A DNA stretch of 64,000 nucleotides from Agathobaculum sp. NTUH-O15-33 (GTDB taxonomy: Bacteria; Bacillota; Clostridia; Oscillospirales; Butyricicoccaceae). The stretch lies in contig NZ_CP136187.1 of NCBI RefSeq assembly GCF_033193315.1, forward strand, positions 1,302,001 through 1,366,000, given 5' to 3'. The notes under the pieces are model-generated. The model searched no databases. It saw only the letters and a list, made by a program, of their open reading frames with translations, and was not told the DNA's origin. Both the position numbers and the translations under genes were made by a program. Shown here piece after piece: positions 33,519 through 43,851 of the stretch (positions within the stretch are counted from its first letter, which is position 1; the number at the start of each line of letters is the position of its first letter).

Positions 33519-34053
33519 TGTCGGGGAAACCCCGCCGCTGTTATATAAACTCTAAAAAGACGGGTTGTCAAGTCCTAGTTTACTATGTGGGAAGGTGAAT
33601 TTTAAAATTTGGAAAAAGGAGGAGGCAGTTGCGTGATTGATACAAGGATTAAAGGCTGAAAGTGGCTTAGAATAAGGCTTTCTGTGAATGATCGAGGATA
33701 TCGGTCTTGCTTTTTTGCCCGGAACAAGAAAATGGCTGCACCCAGAATGCCGAAAACGGTCGGAATTTGCATACCTATTAACGATTGCCGAGGGGGATAG
33801 TAACAAAGTTGAATCCTATAACAACTGTACGATTCTAAAATATATTCGGATAAAATAGTTGAGAAGTATTCAACTATTATCAGACATATGGTGTCTAAAA
33901 TAAAAGGTATTATACAATAATAATTACGTTATAAATAACTTTTATGTTATAAAAAATAATCTAATTAGTATTGTAAAACAAAGAAATTTGCGATATACTG
34001 TGAATAGACTATATCGTCATATAAACACCTTTTTGGTGAAAAGGAGGACGCTC
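33519..34053. other. Gap between the small RNA and the restriction-modification operon
   Basis: No intact gene. 33640-33810 shows a short open stretch on the plus strand (GLAFLPGTRKWLHPECRKR) that could be a gene remnant. An inverted repeat AATAGTTGA/TCAACTATT lies at 33854-33878. The rest is very AT-rich and ends with the promoter at 33971-33999. Confidence 0.5.
33971..33999 (+). promoter_or_regulatory. Promoter of the type I restriction-modification operon
   Basis: TTGTAA, 17-base spacer, TATACT, with a start near 34006, about 50 bp before the small HTH gene. Confidence 0.65.
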
Positions 34054-34263
34054 ATGATATTAAACAATGTCGAAAAGGACATTAAAATGAAATGTTTAGA
34101 AAATGACATGACTCAAGTAGACCTTACTCAAAAAATAGGCACTACGGGGCAGTATGTAAATAAAATCGTAAAAAAGAACCATGATGTTTTAAATAAGACC
34201 TTTGTGCAAATGATGGAAGGTTTGGGATACGACATACAAATATGCTATGTAAAGAGAGGATAA
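34054..34263 (+). CDS. Small helix-turn-helix regulator (Xre-like, 69 aa)
   Basis: MILNNVEKDIKMKCLENDMTQ begins a Cro/C1-type domain (DMTQVDLTQKIGTTGQYVNKIVKK) that fills most of the protein. AAAAGGAGGACGCTC precedes the ATG at 34054. It is the first gene of the operon, 5 bases before hsdM, so it probably tunes expression of the restriction-modification genes, like a controller protein. Confidence 0.8.
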   Translation: MILNNVEKDIKMKCLENDMTQVDLTQKIGTTGQYVNKIVKKNHDVLNKTFVQMMEGLGYDIQICYVKRG

Positions 34264-34268
34264 ATAAT

Positions 34269-37025
34269 ATGAATAAACAGCAACTAGCTTCAACAATATG
34301 GGAATCCGCAAACCAAATGAGGTCTAAAATTGAGGCAAATGAGTACAAGGATTTTATTCTTGGTTTTATCTTCTATAAATACTTGTCAGAAAAAGAAGTG
34401 GCATTATTTAAAAAAGAAAACCTAAAAGACGAAGACATAAAAAAGTTAAATGAAAAGGATGAGAAATATGCTGCTCATGTAAGAGAAAAATTGGGCTATT
34501 TTATCTCTTATGACAACCTTTTTTCGACGTGGCTTGAAAAAGGCAATGACTTTGATATATCGAATGTACGTGATGCCTTGGCATCTTTTGAACTAAACAT
34601 TGACAGTGTATATAAAAAGCTGTTTGAAAATATCTTCAAAACACTGCAGACGGGTCTGTCTAAGCTTGGCGAAACAGCGCAGGCACAAACTAAAGCTGTA
34701 AGAGGCCTGCTCAAATTGATCCGCAAAATTCCTATGGACGGAAAACAAGACTATGATGTTCTTGGCTTTATTTATGAAGATCTAATAAGCAAGTTTGCAT
34801 CTAACGCAGGAAAAAAAGCTGGCGAATTTTACACACCTCATGAGGTGTCTGTTTTAATGTCGGAAATTATTGCAGAACACTTGCAAGACAGAGAGCAAAT
34901 CAAGATATATGACCCTACCTCGGGGTCGGGGTCGCTCCTAATCAACATCGGTAATTCTATTGCGAAATACATAGAGGGTGAAAATAAAATAGATTATTAC
35001 GCTCAGGAACTTAAGGAAAATACCTACAACCTCACACGAATGAATCTAGTTATGCGTGGTATCAATCCTGCCAATATTAACGTGCGAAATGGCGATACAC
35101 TGGAAGAAGATTGGCCGTTTTTCGAGGATTCCGACAAAGACAAGACTTATCACCTGATTCGTGTGGACGCTGTGGTTTCCAATCCGCCGTATTCTCAAAA
35201 ATGGGATTCAACTGAAAAAGAGCATGACCCACGGTATAAAAATTACGGTGTTGCTCCAAAAGGTAAGGCCGATTATGCGTTCTTGTTACATGAACTATAC
35301 CATCTCGAGGATGATGGCATTATGACCATTGTTCTTCCCCATGGCGTTCTTTTTAGAGGCGGTGACGAGGGCAAAATTAGAACAAATCTAATTGAAAAGA
35401 ACAACATTGACGCCATCATCGGTTTGCCTTCCAACATTTTCTTTGGAACTGGTATACCTACTATAATCATGGTTTTGAAACGTAATCGTCCAACCTCTGA
35501 CGTTCTCATTATTGATGCTTCTAAGGGATTTGAGAAAGCTGGCAAGAACAACAAACTAAGATCCTGCGATATTAAGAAAATTGTCGACACGCTTAAAAGC
35601 AGAGCTACAATAGACAAATATTCAGCAGTTGTTACAAAGAAAACTATTAGCGACAATGATTACAACTTGAACATTCCTCGTTATGTTAACTCTTTAGAGC
35701 CTGCAGAAAGTTGGGATATTCATGCAACTATGTTTGGCGGAATTCCAGTAAAAGAAGTAGACCAATTGGCTTCATATTGGGATGCTTTCCCTAATTTAAA
35801 AGAAGATATTTTCACTAGTATTTCTGATGAATATTTAGAAATGGCCCATGAGGACATTAAGTCCGCTATTATGAATCATGCTTCGCTCGAATACTACAAA
35901 AGGATTTTCTCAAGAGAATTTGATGGGTTCTATGCGTCACTAAAAGCAGATTTAATTGATGGGATTTTAGATGTAAGTGCTGAGCAACAAAAAGACATTG
36001 TTAGCAATGATATATTTGCAAGGATAGAAAACGTGAAGCTTACCGACAAATATAAAGCATTCCAAATATTGTCCGATAATTGGGATGTTATTTCTGCTGA
36101 TTTAGAAATGCTACAGTCTGAGGGGTTTGAAGTAATTAATCAAGTTGACCCCAATATGGTAATGAAAAAGAAAGAAGCCAATGACGATGAAGTTCCAGAG
36201 GTTCAGGAAGGTTGGCGAGGACATATTTTGCCGTTTGATTTGGTCCAGAAAGAGATGTTAACAGCAGATTTAGCAGAGTTAAAAGCAATAGAAAAGAGAC
36301 TATCTGAAATCACTGCACTATATGTAGAAATTATGGAAGCTTTTGATATGGAAGAAAAAGAAAGCGGTGTTTTAAACGATACAAAGGACGCTTTTGTGGC
36401 AAAAGAGGTAAGAAACTTTATATCAGAAGCAATTAACGATTATAAAAACCCTGAAATTAAAGCCTTACGAGAATATCTCAAGCTAACTAAGAAAAATGAA
36501 AAACTTGCATATATCATTAGTTGTAAAAAAGTTGACTGGGATTTGATGGAGAAGGGTGCAGATGGCACTTATAAGAAAACAACGGTTAATACTAGAATTA
36601 GCGAATTGCAACGAAAGTATGCTTTACCAGACGGTTCTTTTGAACAAAAGATAATGACGGTTTTATCCCTTATAGAGGAAGAAAGCCAAGCAAAACGAGT
36701 GTTAAAACAAAAATCAGATGCACTGCATCTCAAGACAAAAGATACCATTGAGAATTTGAGCGAAGAAGAATCGTTATACCTACTGGAGCAAAAATGGATA
36801 AAACCATTGGTGGATTCACTGTTTGCTATACCAGATGAAATTATTGAAGAGCTGATTAGTAAGGTGTGTCATTTGCACGAGAAATATTGCACTACTTTTT
36901 CGGATATCGAAACCCAAATAGAAAAAACAAGCACAGCGTTAGGTGGCATGATTGATGAATTAGTAGGCAGCGATTACGACATCAAAGGTTTAGCAGAACT
37001 AAAGAACATTTTGGGGGTGGAATGA
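34269..37025 (+). CDS. hsdM: Type I restriction-modification system, DNA methylase subunit HsdM
   Basis: A 918-residue N6-adenine methylase. The helical HsdM N-terminal domain (to about 140) is followed by the methyltransferase domain, with S-adenosylmethionine motif I IYDPTSGSGSLL near 213 and the catalytic NPPY (VVSNPPYSQKW) near 308. Usual HsdM proteins have 480-550 residues. Here a further 350 or so residues of helical sequence follow (EKRLSEITALYVEIMEAF and others), as in a long subclass of HsdM. It overlaps hsdS by 4 bases. Confidence 0.92.
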   Translation: MNKQQLASTIWESANQMRSKIEANEYKDFILGFIFYKYLSEKEVALFKKENLKDEDIKKLNEKDEKYAAHVREKLGYFISYDNLFSTWLEKGNDFDISNVRDALASFELNIDSVYKKLFENIFKTLQTGLSKLGETAQAQTKAVRGLLKLIRKIPMDGKQDYDVLGFIYEDLISKFASNAGKKAGEFYTPHEVSVLMSEIIAEHLQDREQIKIYDPTSGSGSLLINIGNSIAKYIEGENKIDYYAQELKENTYNLTRMNLVMRGINPANINVRNGDTLEEDWPFFEDSDKDKTYHLIRVDAVVSNPPYSQKWDSTEKEHDPRYKNYGVAPKGKADYAFLLHELYHLEDDGIMTIVLPHGVLFRGGDEGKIRTNLIEKNNIDAIIGLPSNIFFGTGIPTIIMVLKRNRPTSDVLIIDASKGFEKAGKNNKLRSCDIKKIVDTLKSRATIDKYSAVVTKKTISDNDYNLNIPRYVNSLEPAESWDIHATMFGGIPVKEVDQLASYWDAFPNLKEDIFTSISDEYLEMAHEDIKSAIMNHASLEYYKRIFSREFDGFYASLKADLIDGILDVSAEQQKDIVSNDIFARIENVKLTDKYKAFQILSDNWDVISADLEMLQSEGFEVINQVDPNMVMKKKEANDDEVPEVQEGWRGHILPFDLVQKEMLTADLAELKAIEKRLSEITALYVEIMEAFDMEEKESGVLNDTKDAFVAKEVRNFISEAINDYKNPEIKALREYLKLTKKNEKLAYIISCKKVDWDLMEKGADGTYKKTTVNTRISELQRKYALPDGSFEQKIMTVLSLIEEESQAKRVLKQKSDALHLKTKDTIENLSEEESLYLLEQKWIKPLVDSLFAIPDEIIEELISKVCHLHEKYCTTFSDIETQIEKTSTALGGMIDELVGSDYDIKGLAELKNILGVE

Positions 37026-38287
37026 TGTCAACACAAGCAAAAAAACCTGAAATTCGATTTGCAGGCTTTAAAGATGAATGGGCAAAGAAGAAATTTGATG
37101 ATGTGTTTGATATGCTTTCGAATAACACCCTTTCAAGAGATGCCCTAAATTCAGAGACTGGCGCTGCAAAAAACATTCATTATGGTGATGTTCTTACAAA
37201 GTTTGGAGAATACATTGACGTCAGTATTGAGAAACTACCTTTCATCAGTGACCCAGCTATCGCAACAAAGTTCATCAGGTCTCATCTAAAAGAAGGGGAT
37301 ATTGTAATAACAGATACTGCCGAGGACGAAACCGTTGGAAAATGCACTGAAGTGATTAGTGTTGAAGAAATGCCGATTATCGCAGGACTCCATACTATGC
37401 CTTGTCGTCCGAAAGAAAAATATGCACCAAAATACATGGGGTACTACCTTAACTCACATAAATACCACAACAACCTTTTTCAGCTTATGCAGGGCGTGAA
37501 AGTAACATCTATCTCTAGAACTGGTGTAAAAGAAACCGAGGTAATTCTATCGACAGATTTTGACGAGCAAGAAAAAATTGGTGAACACCTATCTTCTTTA
37601 GATAATATGATTGCTTTAGAAACAGCGAAGTATGAAAAGCTGGTAATTGTAAAAAAGGCAATGTTTGAGAAAATGTTTCCTAAAGAAGGATGCGATGTGC
37701 CAGAGATTCGTTTTACAGGATTTACTGAAGCTTGGGAACAGCGTAAGTTCTCGGATATAACATTTCTATCGGGTGAAAAGAACAAAGAAAACCTGCCGTT
37801 GGAAAGTTATTCCATAACAAGTGAACACGGATTTGTACCACAAGATGAGAAGTTTGAGAATGGCGGTACTATGCGTGAAGCGGACAAAAGAATGTATTAT
37901 ATTGTCAGCCCGAATTCGTTTGCATATAATCCGGCAAGAATAAATGTTGGTTCTATTGGATACCAAAAAACCTCTAAAAATATAATAGTCAGCTCGCTTT
38001 ATGAAGTTTTCAAAACAACAGATGATATAGATGACCACCTTCTGTGGCACTGGTTTAAGTCACCTGATTTTCAGAAGCTTATAGTACAATTACAAGAAGG
38101 TGGAGTGCGCCTTTACTTCTACTATGACAAGCTTTGTATGGGAGAAGTGGCATTGCCCAAAATTGAAGAACAACGCAAGATTGGGCAGTTCCTTGACAAC
38201 CTAGACAACCTTATCACCCTTCATCAACGCAAGCTTGAAAAACTAAAAAACATCAAGTCCGCTTGTATGGAAAAAATGTTTGTATAG
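37022..38287 (+). CDS. hsdS: Type I restriction-modification system, specificity subunit HsdS
   Basis: A 421-residue protein with two target-recognition domains, each introduced by the same type of sequence: PEIRFAGFKDEWAKKKF at the start and PEIRFTGFTEAWEQRKF near residue 225. Each is followed by a variable part and a conserved helix (LSSLDNMIALETAKYEKL; LDNLDNLITLHQRKLEKL). It determines which bipartite site is methylated or cut. The start ATG at 37022 overlaps the hsdM stop (ATGA); the next codon is also ATG. Confidence 0.9.
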   Translation: MMSTQAKKPEIRFAGFKDEWAKKKFDDVFDMLSNNTLSRDALNSETGAAKNIHYGDVLTKFGEYIDVSIEKLPFISDPAIATKFIRSHLKEGDIVITDTAEDETVGKCTEVISVEEMPIIAGLHTMPCRPKEKYAPKYMGYYLNSHKYHNNLFQLMQGVKVTSISRTGVKETEVILSTDFDEQEKIGEHLSSLDNMIALETAKYEKLVIVKKAMFEKMFPKEGCDVPEIRFTGFTEAWEQRKFSDITFLSGEKNKENLPLESYSITSEHGFVPQDEKFENGGTMREADKRMYYIVSPNSFAYNPARINVGSIGYQKTSKNIIVSSLYEVFKTTDDIDDHLLWHWFKSPDFQKLIVQLQEGGVRLYFYYDKLCMGEVALPKIEEQRKIGQFLDNLDNLITLHQRKLEKLKNIKSACMEKMFV

Positions 38288-38300
38288 GAGGTGTATTGCA

Positions 38301-41300
38301 TTGTATTTTGACAAAGAAAAGGATTTTGAAGAGGCGGTCATAAAAGCTCTAATAGATTGCGGTTGGGAGTCTACTGTACTGCGCAACCCTACCGAAAAGC
38401 AATTGATACAAAACTGGGCAGATATTTTGTTTAATAACAACCGTCAAAAAGTGAGGTTGAACGAATGCCCATTGACAGAAAGCGAAATGCAGCAAATTTT
38501 AGAGCAAGTGAATCTACTGCAATCACCATACAAACTAAATGGCTTTATCAATGGTAAAAGCGTATCTATAAAGCGTGATAACCCCGATGATACCACTAAT
38601 TTCGGCAAGGAAGTCAGTCTTAAAATATATGACCGACAGGAAATTGCCTATGGTGAAAGTCGCTACCAAATCGTGCAACAACCACACTTTTCAACTAAGT
38701 CTCCCATATTAAATAACCGCCGTGGTGACTTGATGCTTTTGATTAACGGTATGCCTGTTATCCATATAGAGTTAAAAAAAGCGGTATACCCGTTAGCGAA
38801 GCATATAACCAAATAGAAAAGTACACTTATGAGGGCGTTTTTAGAGGACTGTTTTCATTGGTGCAAGTTTTTGTGGCAATGCAACCAGAAGAAGCCGTAT
38901 ATTTTGCAAACCCCGGTGAAGGTGTTAAGTTTAATAAGGCATTCTATTTCCACTGGGCAAATAGCGATAACGAACCTACAAATGAATGGCACAAAGTCAT
39001 TCTTGATTTGTTGAACATTCCAATGGCGCATATGCTTATTGGTTTTTACACTATTGCCGATACCGATGAGGGTGTGCTGAAAGTAATGCGTAGTTATCAA
39101 TATTATGCGGCAATTGGTATTGCGGACACAGTGGCAAAAAAGAACTGGGCAGACAATAATCAGTTGGGTGGTCATGTATGGCACACCACAGGCTCAGGCA
39201 AAACAATGACCAGTTTTAAATCTGCCCAGCTTATTGCAAGCTCTCATGATGCTGACAAAGTAGTTTTCTTGGTGGATAGAAAAGAACTCGGCATACAATC
39301 ATTAAAGGAATATCGGTCTTTCGCTAATGAAAACGAGTCCGTGCAGGCGACTGAAAACACCGATATTTTAATTTCCAAACTTAAGAGCGATGATAAAGAT
39401 ATTAACTTGATTGTCACTTCCATTCAAAAACTGAGTGGTCTTACAAAAGAGGCTGGAGAGGATGATTTAAAGAAGATTAAATCAAAACGAATGGTAATCA
39501 TTATCGACGAGTGCCATCGTTCTACATTTGGAGATATGTTAACGGCAATAAAAACCACATTTAAAAATGCATTAATTTTCGGATTTACCGGAACCCCGAT
39601 CCAAGAGATTAATATTAAAAAAGACAGCACCACCCCTACTATATTTGGTGATGAAATACACCGCTACACTTTGGCGGATGGAATACGTGACAAGAATGTT
39701 CTAGGCTTTGATCCTTATATGGTGAAAATTTTTGATGATTCTGACGTTAGAGAGCAAGTAGCACTTCACAAGGCGAAAGCCTCTACTCAGGCAGATGTTA
39801 TAGGTGATCCGCAGAAAGAAAAAATGTTCTATAAATACATGGACTCCTCTCAAGTTAAAATGTATGGCGAACTAGTTGATGGAAAATGGGTCAGCGGCAT
39901 TGAAGATTTTATTCCAAATGAACAATATCAGTCTAGCCAATACAGAGATGGGGTTATTTCTGATATAAAGAAAAAGTGGATCATTTACAGCAGAGGCAGA
40001 AAGTTTCATGCAATTTTTGCTACTAGCAGTATCCCTGAGGCAGTGGCTTACTACCGATTAATGAAGGATCAAATGCCAGAATTAAATATAACTGCTATGT
40101 TTGACCCTACCATCGACAACGAAGGTGGCGGCTCATTAGACAAAGAAGATGGTATTGTGGAAATGCTTGAGGATTATGAAAGCAAATTCTCACAACCTTT
40201 CACTATGGCATCTTATGACAGATTCAGAAAAGATGTAAGCCTGAGATTAGCACATAAAAAACCTTACGAGCGTATTACTACTGATGAACAGATCGATATT
40301 CTAATAGTTGTGAATCAGATGCTTACAGGCTTTGACTCCAAGTGGGTGAATACGCTCTATTTGGATAAGGTGATGGAATATGAGAATCTTATTCAAGCGT
40401 TTTCGCGTACCAATCGTCTATTTAATTTGGTGGATAAACCGTTTGGCATCATCAAATATTATAGACGCCCAAATACTATGGAGAAAAATATTGAGGCAGC
40501 GGTTAAAGCATACTCTGGTGACATCCCTACAGGATTGTTTGTTGATAAGCTACCTAATAACCTGCGCAAAATGAACGAACTGTTTGATGAGATATCTGAA
40601 CTGTTTAGCAATGCTAGAATTAAAGATTTTGAAAAACTACCTGATGAATCATCGGTTAAGGCTAAGTTTGCAAAGCTTTTTAAGCAATTTTCAACGCATT
40701 TAGAAGCTGCAACAATCCAAGGTTTTAATTGGACTGAAAATATTTATCAAGATGAACATGGCTCAAATATTGTGATGAAATTCGATGAAATGGCATACCT
40801 AATTCTTCTTGCAAGATACAAAGAGCTTGCCAAAGGCGGTGGCGGTGGTCGTGGTGGAGATGTTCCCTACGAAATAGATACACATATTACCGAGTATGAC
40901 ACAGGGAAAATTGATGCGGATTATATGAACTCTCGATTTGAAAAATTTCTCAAATTGATAGAAAACGCATATGATCCAGCGTCATTGGAGAGTACATTAA
41001 AAGAACTCCATAAATCTTTTTCTATGCTGGATCAAGAGGAGCAAAAATACGCAAATATTTTTATTCATGATATTCAGATAGGAAAGGTGCAGATTGTTCC
41101 CGGAAAATCATTCAGAGATTATATTTCAGAGATGATGAAAAGTGCAGAAAATGACAGAATTAGCTTAGTGGCAAAAAGGCTTGGTTGTTACGAGCGTTTG
41201 CTTAGAGAACTTCTGGAGCGAAAAGTGACCAAGGAAACGATTGAGGCACATGGTAAGTTCGAAGAACTAAAATCCTCGGTAGATACAAAAAAGGCAAAGA

Positions 41301-42229
41301 CGTTTTTTGAACGAGTGGAGAAATCAGAGTATCAAGATTCTCGCTTAATAATGTACATCGAAAGATATTTGCGATACTTTTTATTGAGCGGTGGAGAAGA
41401 TTTATACCCTGAGAAGGAGACAAATATTCCAACAAATGATACAAAGGAAAAACGTGTTGTTGGCGTTGTAATATCGGAAGAAAATATGATCGGCAAAACC
41501 TATGTGTCTTCTGTAAAGACTTCTACCCTGCAAAACTGGTGTTCAGAGAGCAAGGCTCTGTCTTGCATGATTGAAACGGACTGTTTTGCATACATCGAAA
41601 ATAAGCTATGCATAAATGATAGTAAGTATATCGAGCGTGATTCGAATGGTAGAATACGCCTTACAACCTATGCAAAAACTCATGAGGAAGAATGCTTTCT
41701 TCAATTCGTTGTAGATAAAGAGACAGGTCAGTTACACTACATTACACTTCCAGCAGCAATGGCAAGTAAATCATTTAATTACTATGATGAAATTGACGAG
41801 GATTTAGTTAATCAATATGGATTGGTGAACGAAATGTCTCAAGAGATGCTTGCAGCTATTAGCGGTTTAGAATTTGGCGAGGCATTAAAAAAGCTAATGA
41901 GCAAAAATATATGCAATTATTCGTTTAGATTGCTAGAGGATACTACAGGTTTGGACAAAAATACAATCAGCAATCTTCGAAAGGGAGCGAATCTCACGAA
42001 GCTAAATGTTATATCAACATGTTTGGGCATACATATTCCATTTCTTGTTAGCAACAAAATGCTTGAACTTGCAGAACTAGCCCTTAATCTATATCTGCCC
42101 GGAAAAGCAGGTGCAGAAAATGGTATATATGATTCCCTACTACATTTAAAATGGGCAACTGATTATGATGACATCTATGAGGAATTGACAGAGCAAAATT
42201 ATGAGTATTTAATTCATCAACCAAAATAA
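38301..42229 (+). pseudogene. hsdR: Type I restriction endonuclease subunit HsdR, split by a -1 shift in an A7 tract
   Basis: The start is TTG at 38301 behind AGGAGG (38286-38291). The first frame encodes the nuclease domain up to MPVIHIELKK and stops at 38816. The sense continues in the -1 frame from the A7 tract at 38774-38780 (SGIPVSEAYNQIEKYTYEGVF). It goes through the helicase motifs HTTGSGKTMTSF (39181), IIIDECHRS (39498) and FTGTPI (39580) to 42229. Eight As would give one protein of about 1,310 residues. The C-terminal 260 residues exceed usual HsdR and contain an HTH-like segment (LEDTTGLDKNTISNLRKG). It may be phase-variable, dead or a sequence error. Confidence 0.85.
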
Positions 42230-42244
42230 AAAAATATTTATCCA

Positions 42245-42280
42245 AATAGATCAGATGTAAAAGTCTGGTCTATTTTTTTT
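42245..42280 (+). terminator. Terminator of the restriction-modification operon
   Basis: AATAGATCAGA and TCTGGTCTATT form an 11-bp stem (one G-T pair), followed by TTTTTT. Confidence 0.85.
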
Positions 42281-42661
42281 ACCCAAAAATAATTTTGTTG
42301 AACTTTCGTCAACGAATATGCACACCTATGCCTCGAATTTTATTATGAATTCGAGATTTTTTGTATCTTGATTGGTAAATACAATGCTTTGCCCATTGAA
42401 CTATGTTCAACGGGCAAAAAGCACAGAAAGAGTATCATTAGTGTGGCAAGAGCAATTCTTGCTTTTATACACCCCCGTTTCAATGTTCATCGCCTGATCA
42501 GCGGTGCCCAGAACGGCGAAACGGACACAAGTTAATATTAGTCAACCCACTGGGACGGTTGGCCAGTTAAGAAATGAGGATTTCATTCTTATGGCCAATG
42601 ATTATGGGAAGTTCAGTGTGGATCCTCATTTCGGTTTTCAGACCGAAGGAGGGTCTACACA
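42281..42661. other. Spacer between the restriction operon and the phage module
   Basis: It holds two further hairpins: CTCGAATT/AATTCGAG followed by ATTTTTTG (42332-42362, terminator-like), and TTTGCCCATTGAAC/GTTCAACGGGCAAA (42388-42417). I find no convincing gene or promoter. The end contains the ribosome-binding site of the next gene inside a small hairpin (AGACC...GGTCT). Confidence 0.55.
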
Positions 42662-43171
42662 ATGGACAAATTTGAAAATCTACAGACAAGCAGTGAGAAC
42701 AAGCAGCACTACATCCCTATGGAGGTAACCCCGGAAACCATCAAGGATTTCGGTATCAACCCGGCGGATGTGGTATGGATGAGAATCGGAAACAAACCTA
42801 AGAAGGTTATTATGATTCCCGTGACCGAGGAGCAGTATTACGAATATATGCGTCCTCTTTGGCGTGAGGACAAGCGTCAGCAGAGACAGGAGCCTATGGC
42901 ATCGCTGGATAAGATGTACGAAGAAAACGAGTACGAAGCCGCTGACACTTCAGGCCTTGAAGCCGATGTTATGAAGCAGATTATGATTGACGAGTTGTAT
43001 GCGGCTCTCGATGGGCTGGAAGAAATCGACCGTACCATCATGGAGATGTACAGCACAAACCACAGTGAAGCGGAAATCGGACAGGCTGTCGGTATGAGTC
43101 AGCGTGGTGTCGGTAAGCGTAAGCAGAGAATCCTGCTGAAGCTCCGCACCTGTCTGCAGGACTATAAATAA
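42662..43171 (+). CDS. Phage sigma-70-like regulator (region 4 HTH)
   Basis: A 169-residue protein. The C-terminal part has the sigma region 4 layout: ALDGLEEIDRTIMEMYSTNHSEAEIGQAVGMSQRGVGKRKQRIL, in which a helix-turn-helix follows a dimer-like helix. The N-terminal part (YIPMEVTPETIKDFGINPADVVWM) is not familiar. AAGGAGGGTCTACACA precedes the ATG. Proteins of this type open the early region of Firmicute prophages and probably direct transcription of the genes that follow. Confidence 0.7.
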   Translation: MDKFENLQTSSENKQHYIPMEVTPETIKDFGINPADVVWMRIGNKPKKVIMIPVTEEQYYEYMRPLWREDKRQQRQEPMASLDKMYEENEYEAADTSGLEADVMKQIMIDELYAALDGLEEIDRTIMEMYSTNHSEAEIGQAVGMSQRGVGKRKQRILLKLRTCLQDYK

Positions 43172-43243
43172 GGAATAACTTCCTTGCCTGTTCCATCACA
43201 GCAGTATGTGGTGGAGCAGGTTTTTATATTTTTTTTGAAATTG

Positions 43244-43319
43244 CGGTTCTTAAAACAGCCGAGGATGTCCTTTCACTCTCAGAGGGGCAAACGAAGCACC
43301 TCGGAAAGGACGGAAATGT
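43244..43319 (+). promoter_or_regulatory. Structured leader, family A, first copy
   Basis: CGGTTCTTAAA (43244-43254) is followed by CCGAGG (43259-43264), then GTCCTTT (43267-43273), then CCTCGG (43299-43304) and AAAGGAC (43305-43311). CCGAGG pairs with CCTCGG. GTCCTTT, inside that loop, pairs with AAAGGAC, which is the ribosome-binding site of the next gene. The loop reads CACTCTCAGAGGGGCAAA. A second copy with changed but still paired stems lies at 47812-47888. Confidence 0.6.
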
Positions 43320-43520
43320 ATGACAAACCGATGCAGGACAGGCACGGACGGATGCAAAAGTCAGGAACTCGACCGAGAGTTATCTGATGTACTTATTGCA
43401 ATCAGTGTCGTGTCAAAACGAATTGCTGACAGGCTTTCAGTAGTCAGCGGCGATGAAAAAGTGAATATGGAAGGAGGAAGTCCGAATGGGAAAAGTAAGC
43501 GAATTGTCCATGATCGTTGA
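43320..43520 (+). CDS. Small phage protein of unknown function (66 aa)
   Basis: It begins MTNRCRTGTDGCKSQ and has one helical core, ELDRELSDVLIAISVVSKRIADRLSVV, which fits a folded or coiled-coil small protein. AAAGGACGGAAATGT lies before the ATG. It overlaps the next gene by 35 bases. No family recognised. Confidence 0.5.
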   Translation: MTNRCRTGTDGCKSQELDRELSDVLIAISVVSKRIADRLSVVSGDEKVNMEGGSPNGKSKRIVHDR

Positions 43521-43851
43521 TGAACTCAAAAAGTGCGGCCAAGTATTAATTGGCATTTCGGAGGGGCTGGCTGATATGTTCAGCGGTTCAGCGGAAGAGG
43601 AAAAACAGACTGCAAAAAAGAGTGCTGGAAAAAAGAAAGCCGCCGAGGAGTCTAGGCCGGAAGTGCCGGAGAAAAAGGCACTCACGCTGGAAGATGTCCG
43701 AGCCGTGTGTGCGGATAAATCTCGCAAAGGCTATACGGCAGAGGTCAAGGCAGTCCTCACAAAGCATGGTGCAGAGAAGCTGTCCGAGGTAGACCCGGCG
43801 GAATACAAAGCACTGCTTGCAGAAGTGGAGGTGCTTGGAAATGCCGGATAA
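43486..43851 (+). CDS. Phage protein of unknown function (121 aa, Lys-rich)
   Basis: It starts MGKVSELSMIVDELKKCG, has a charged linker (EEEKQTAKKSAGKKKAAEES), and closes with a small domain resembling the rLIT/HeH-type ends of phage proteins (LTLEDVRAVCADKSRKGYTAEVKAVLTKHG). Similar prophage proteins are often annotated as rRNA biogenesis protein, which has no support. GGAAGGAGGAAGTCCGA precedes the ATG. It overlaps the DUF2800 gene by 11 bases. Confidence 0.65.
   Translation: MGKVSELSMIVDELKKCGQVLIGISEGLADMFSGSAEEEKQTAKKSAGKKKAAEESRPEVPEKKALTLEDVRAVCADKSRKGYTAEVKAVLTKHGAEKLSEVDPAEYKALLAEVEVLGNAG

Noticed and set aside
33571..33806. Possible gene remnant GLAFLPGTRKWLHPECRKR
   Set aside because: Too short and without start or family match; only mentioned in the gap entry.
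42504..42728. 74-codon frame starting MPRTAKRTQVNISQ
   Set aside because: No good ribosome-binding site, overlaps the start of the sigma-like gene in another frame and shows no family features.
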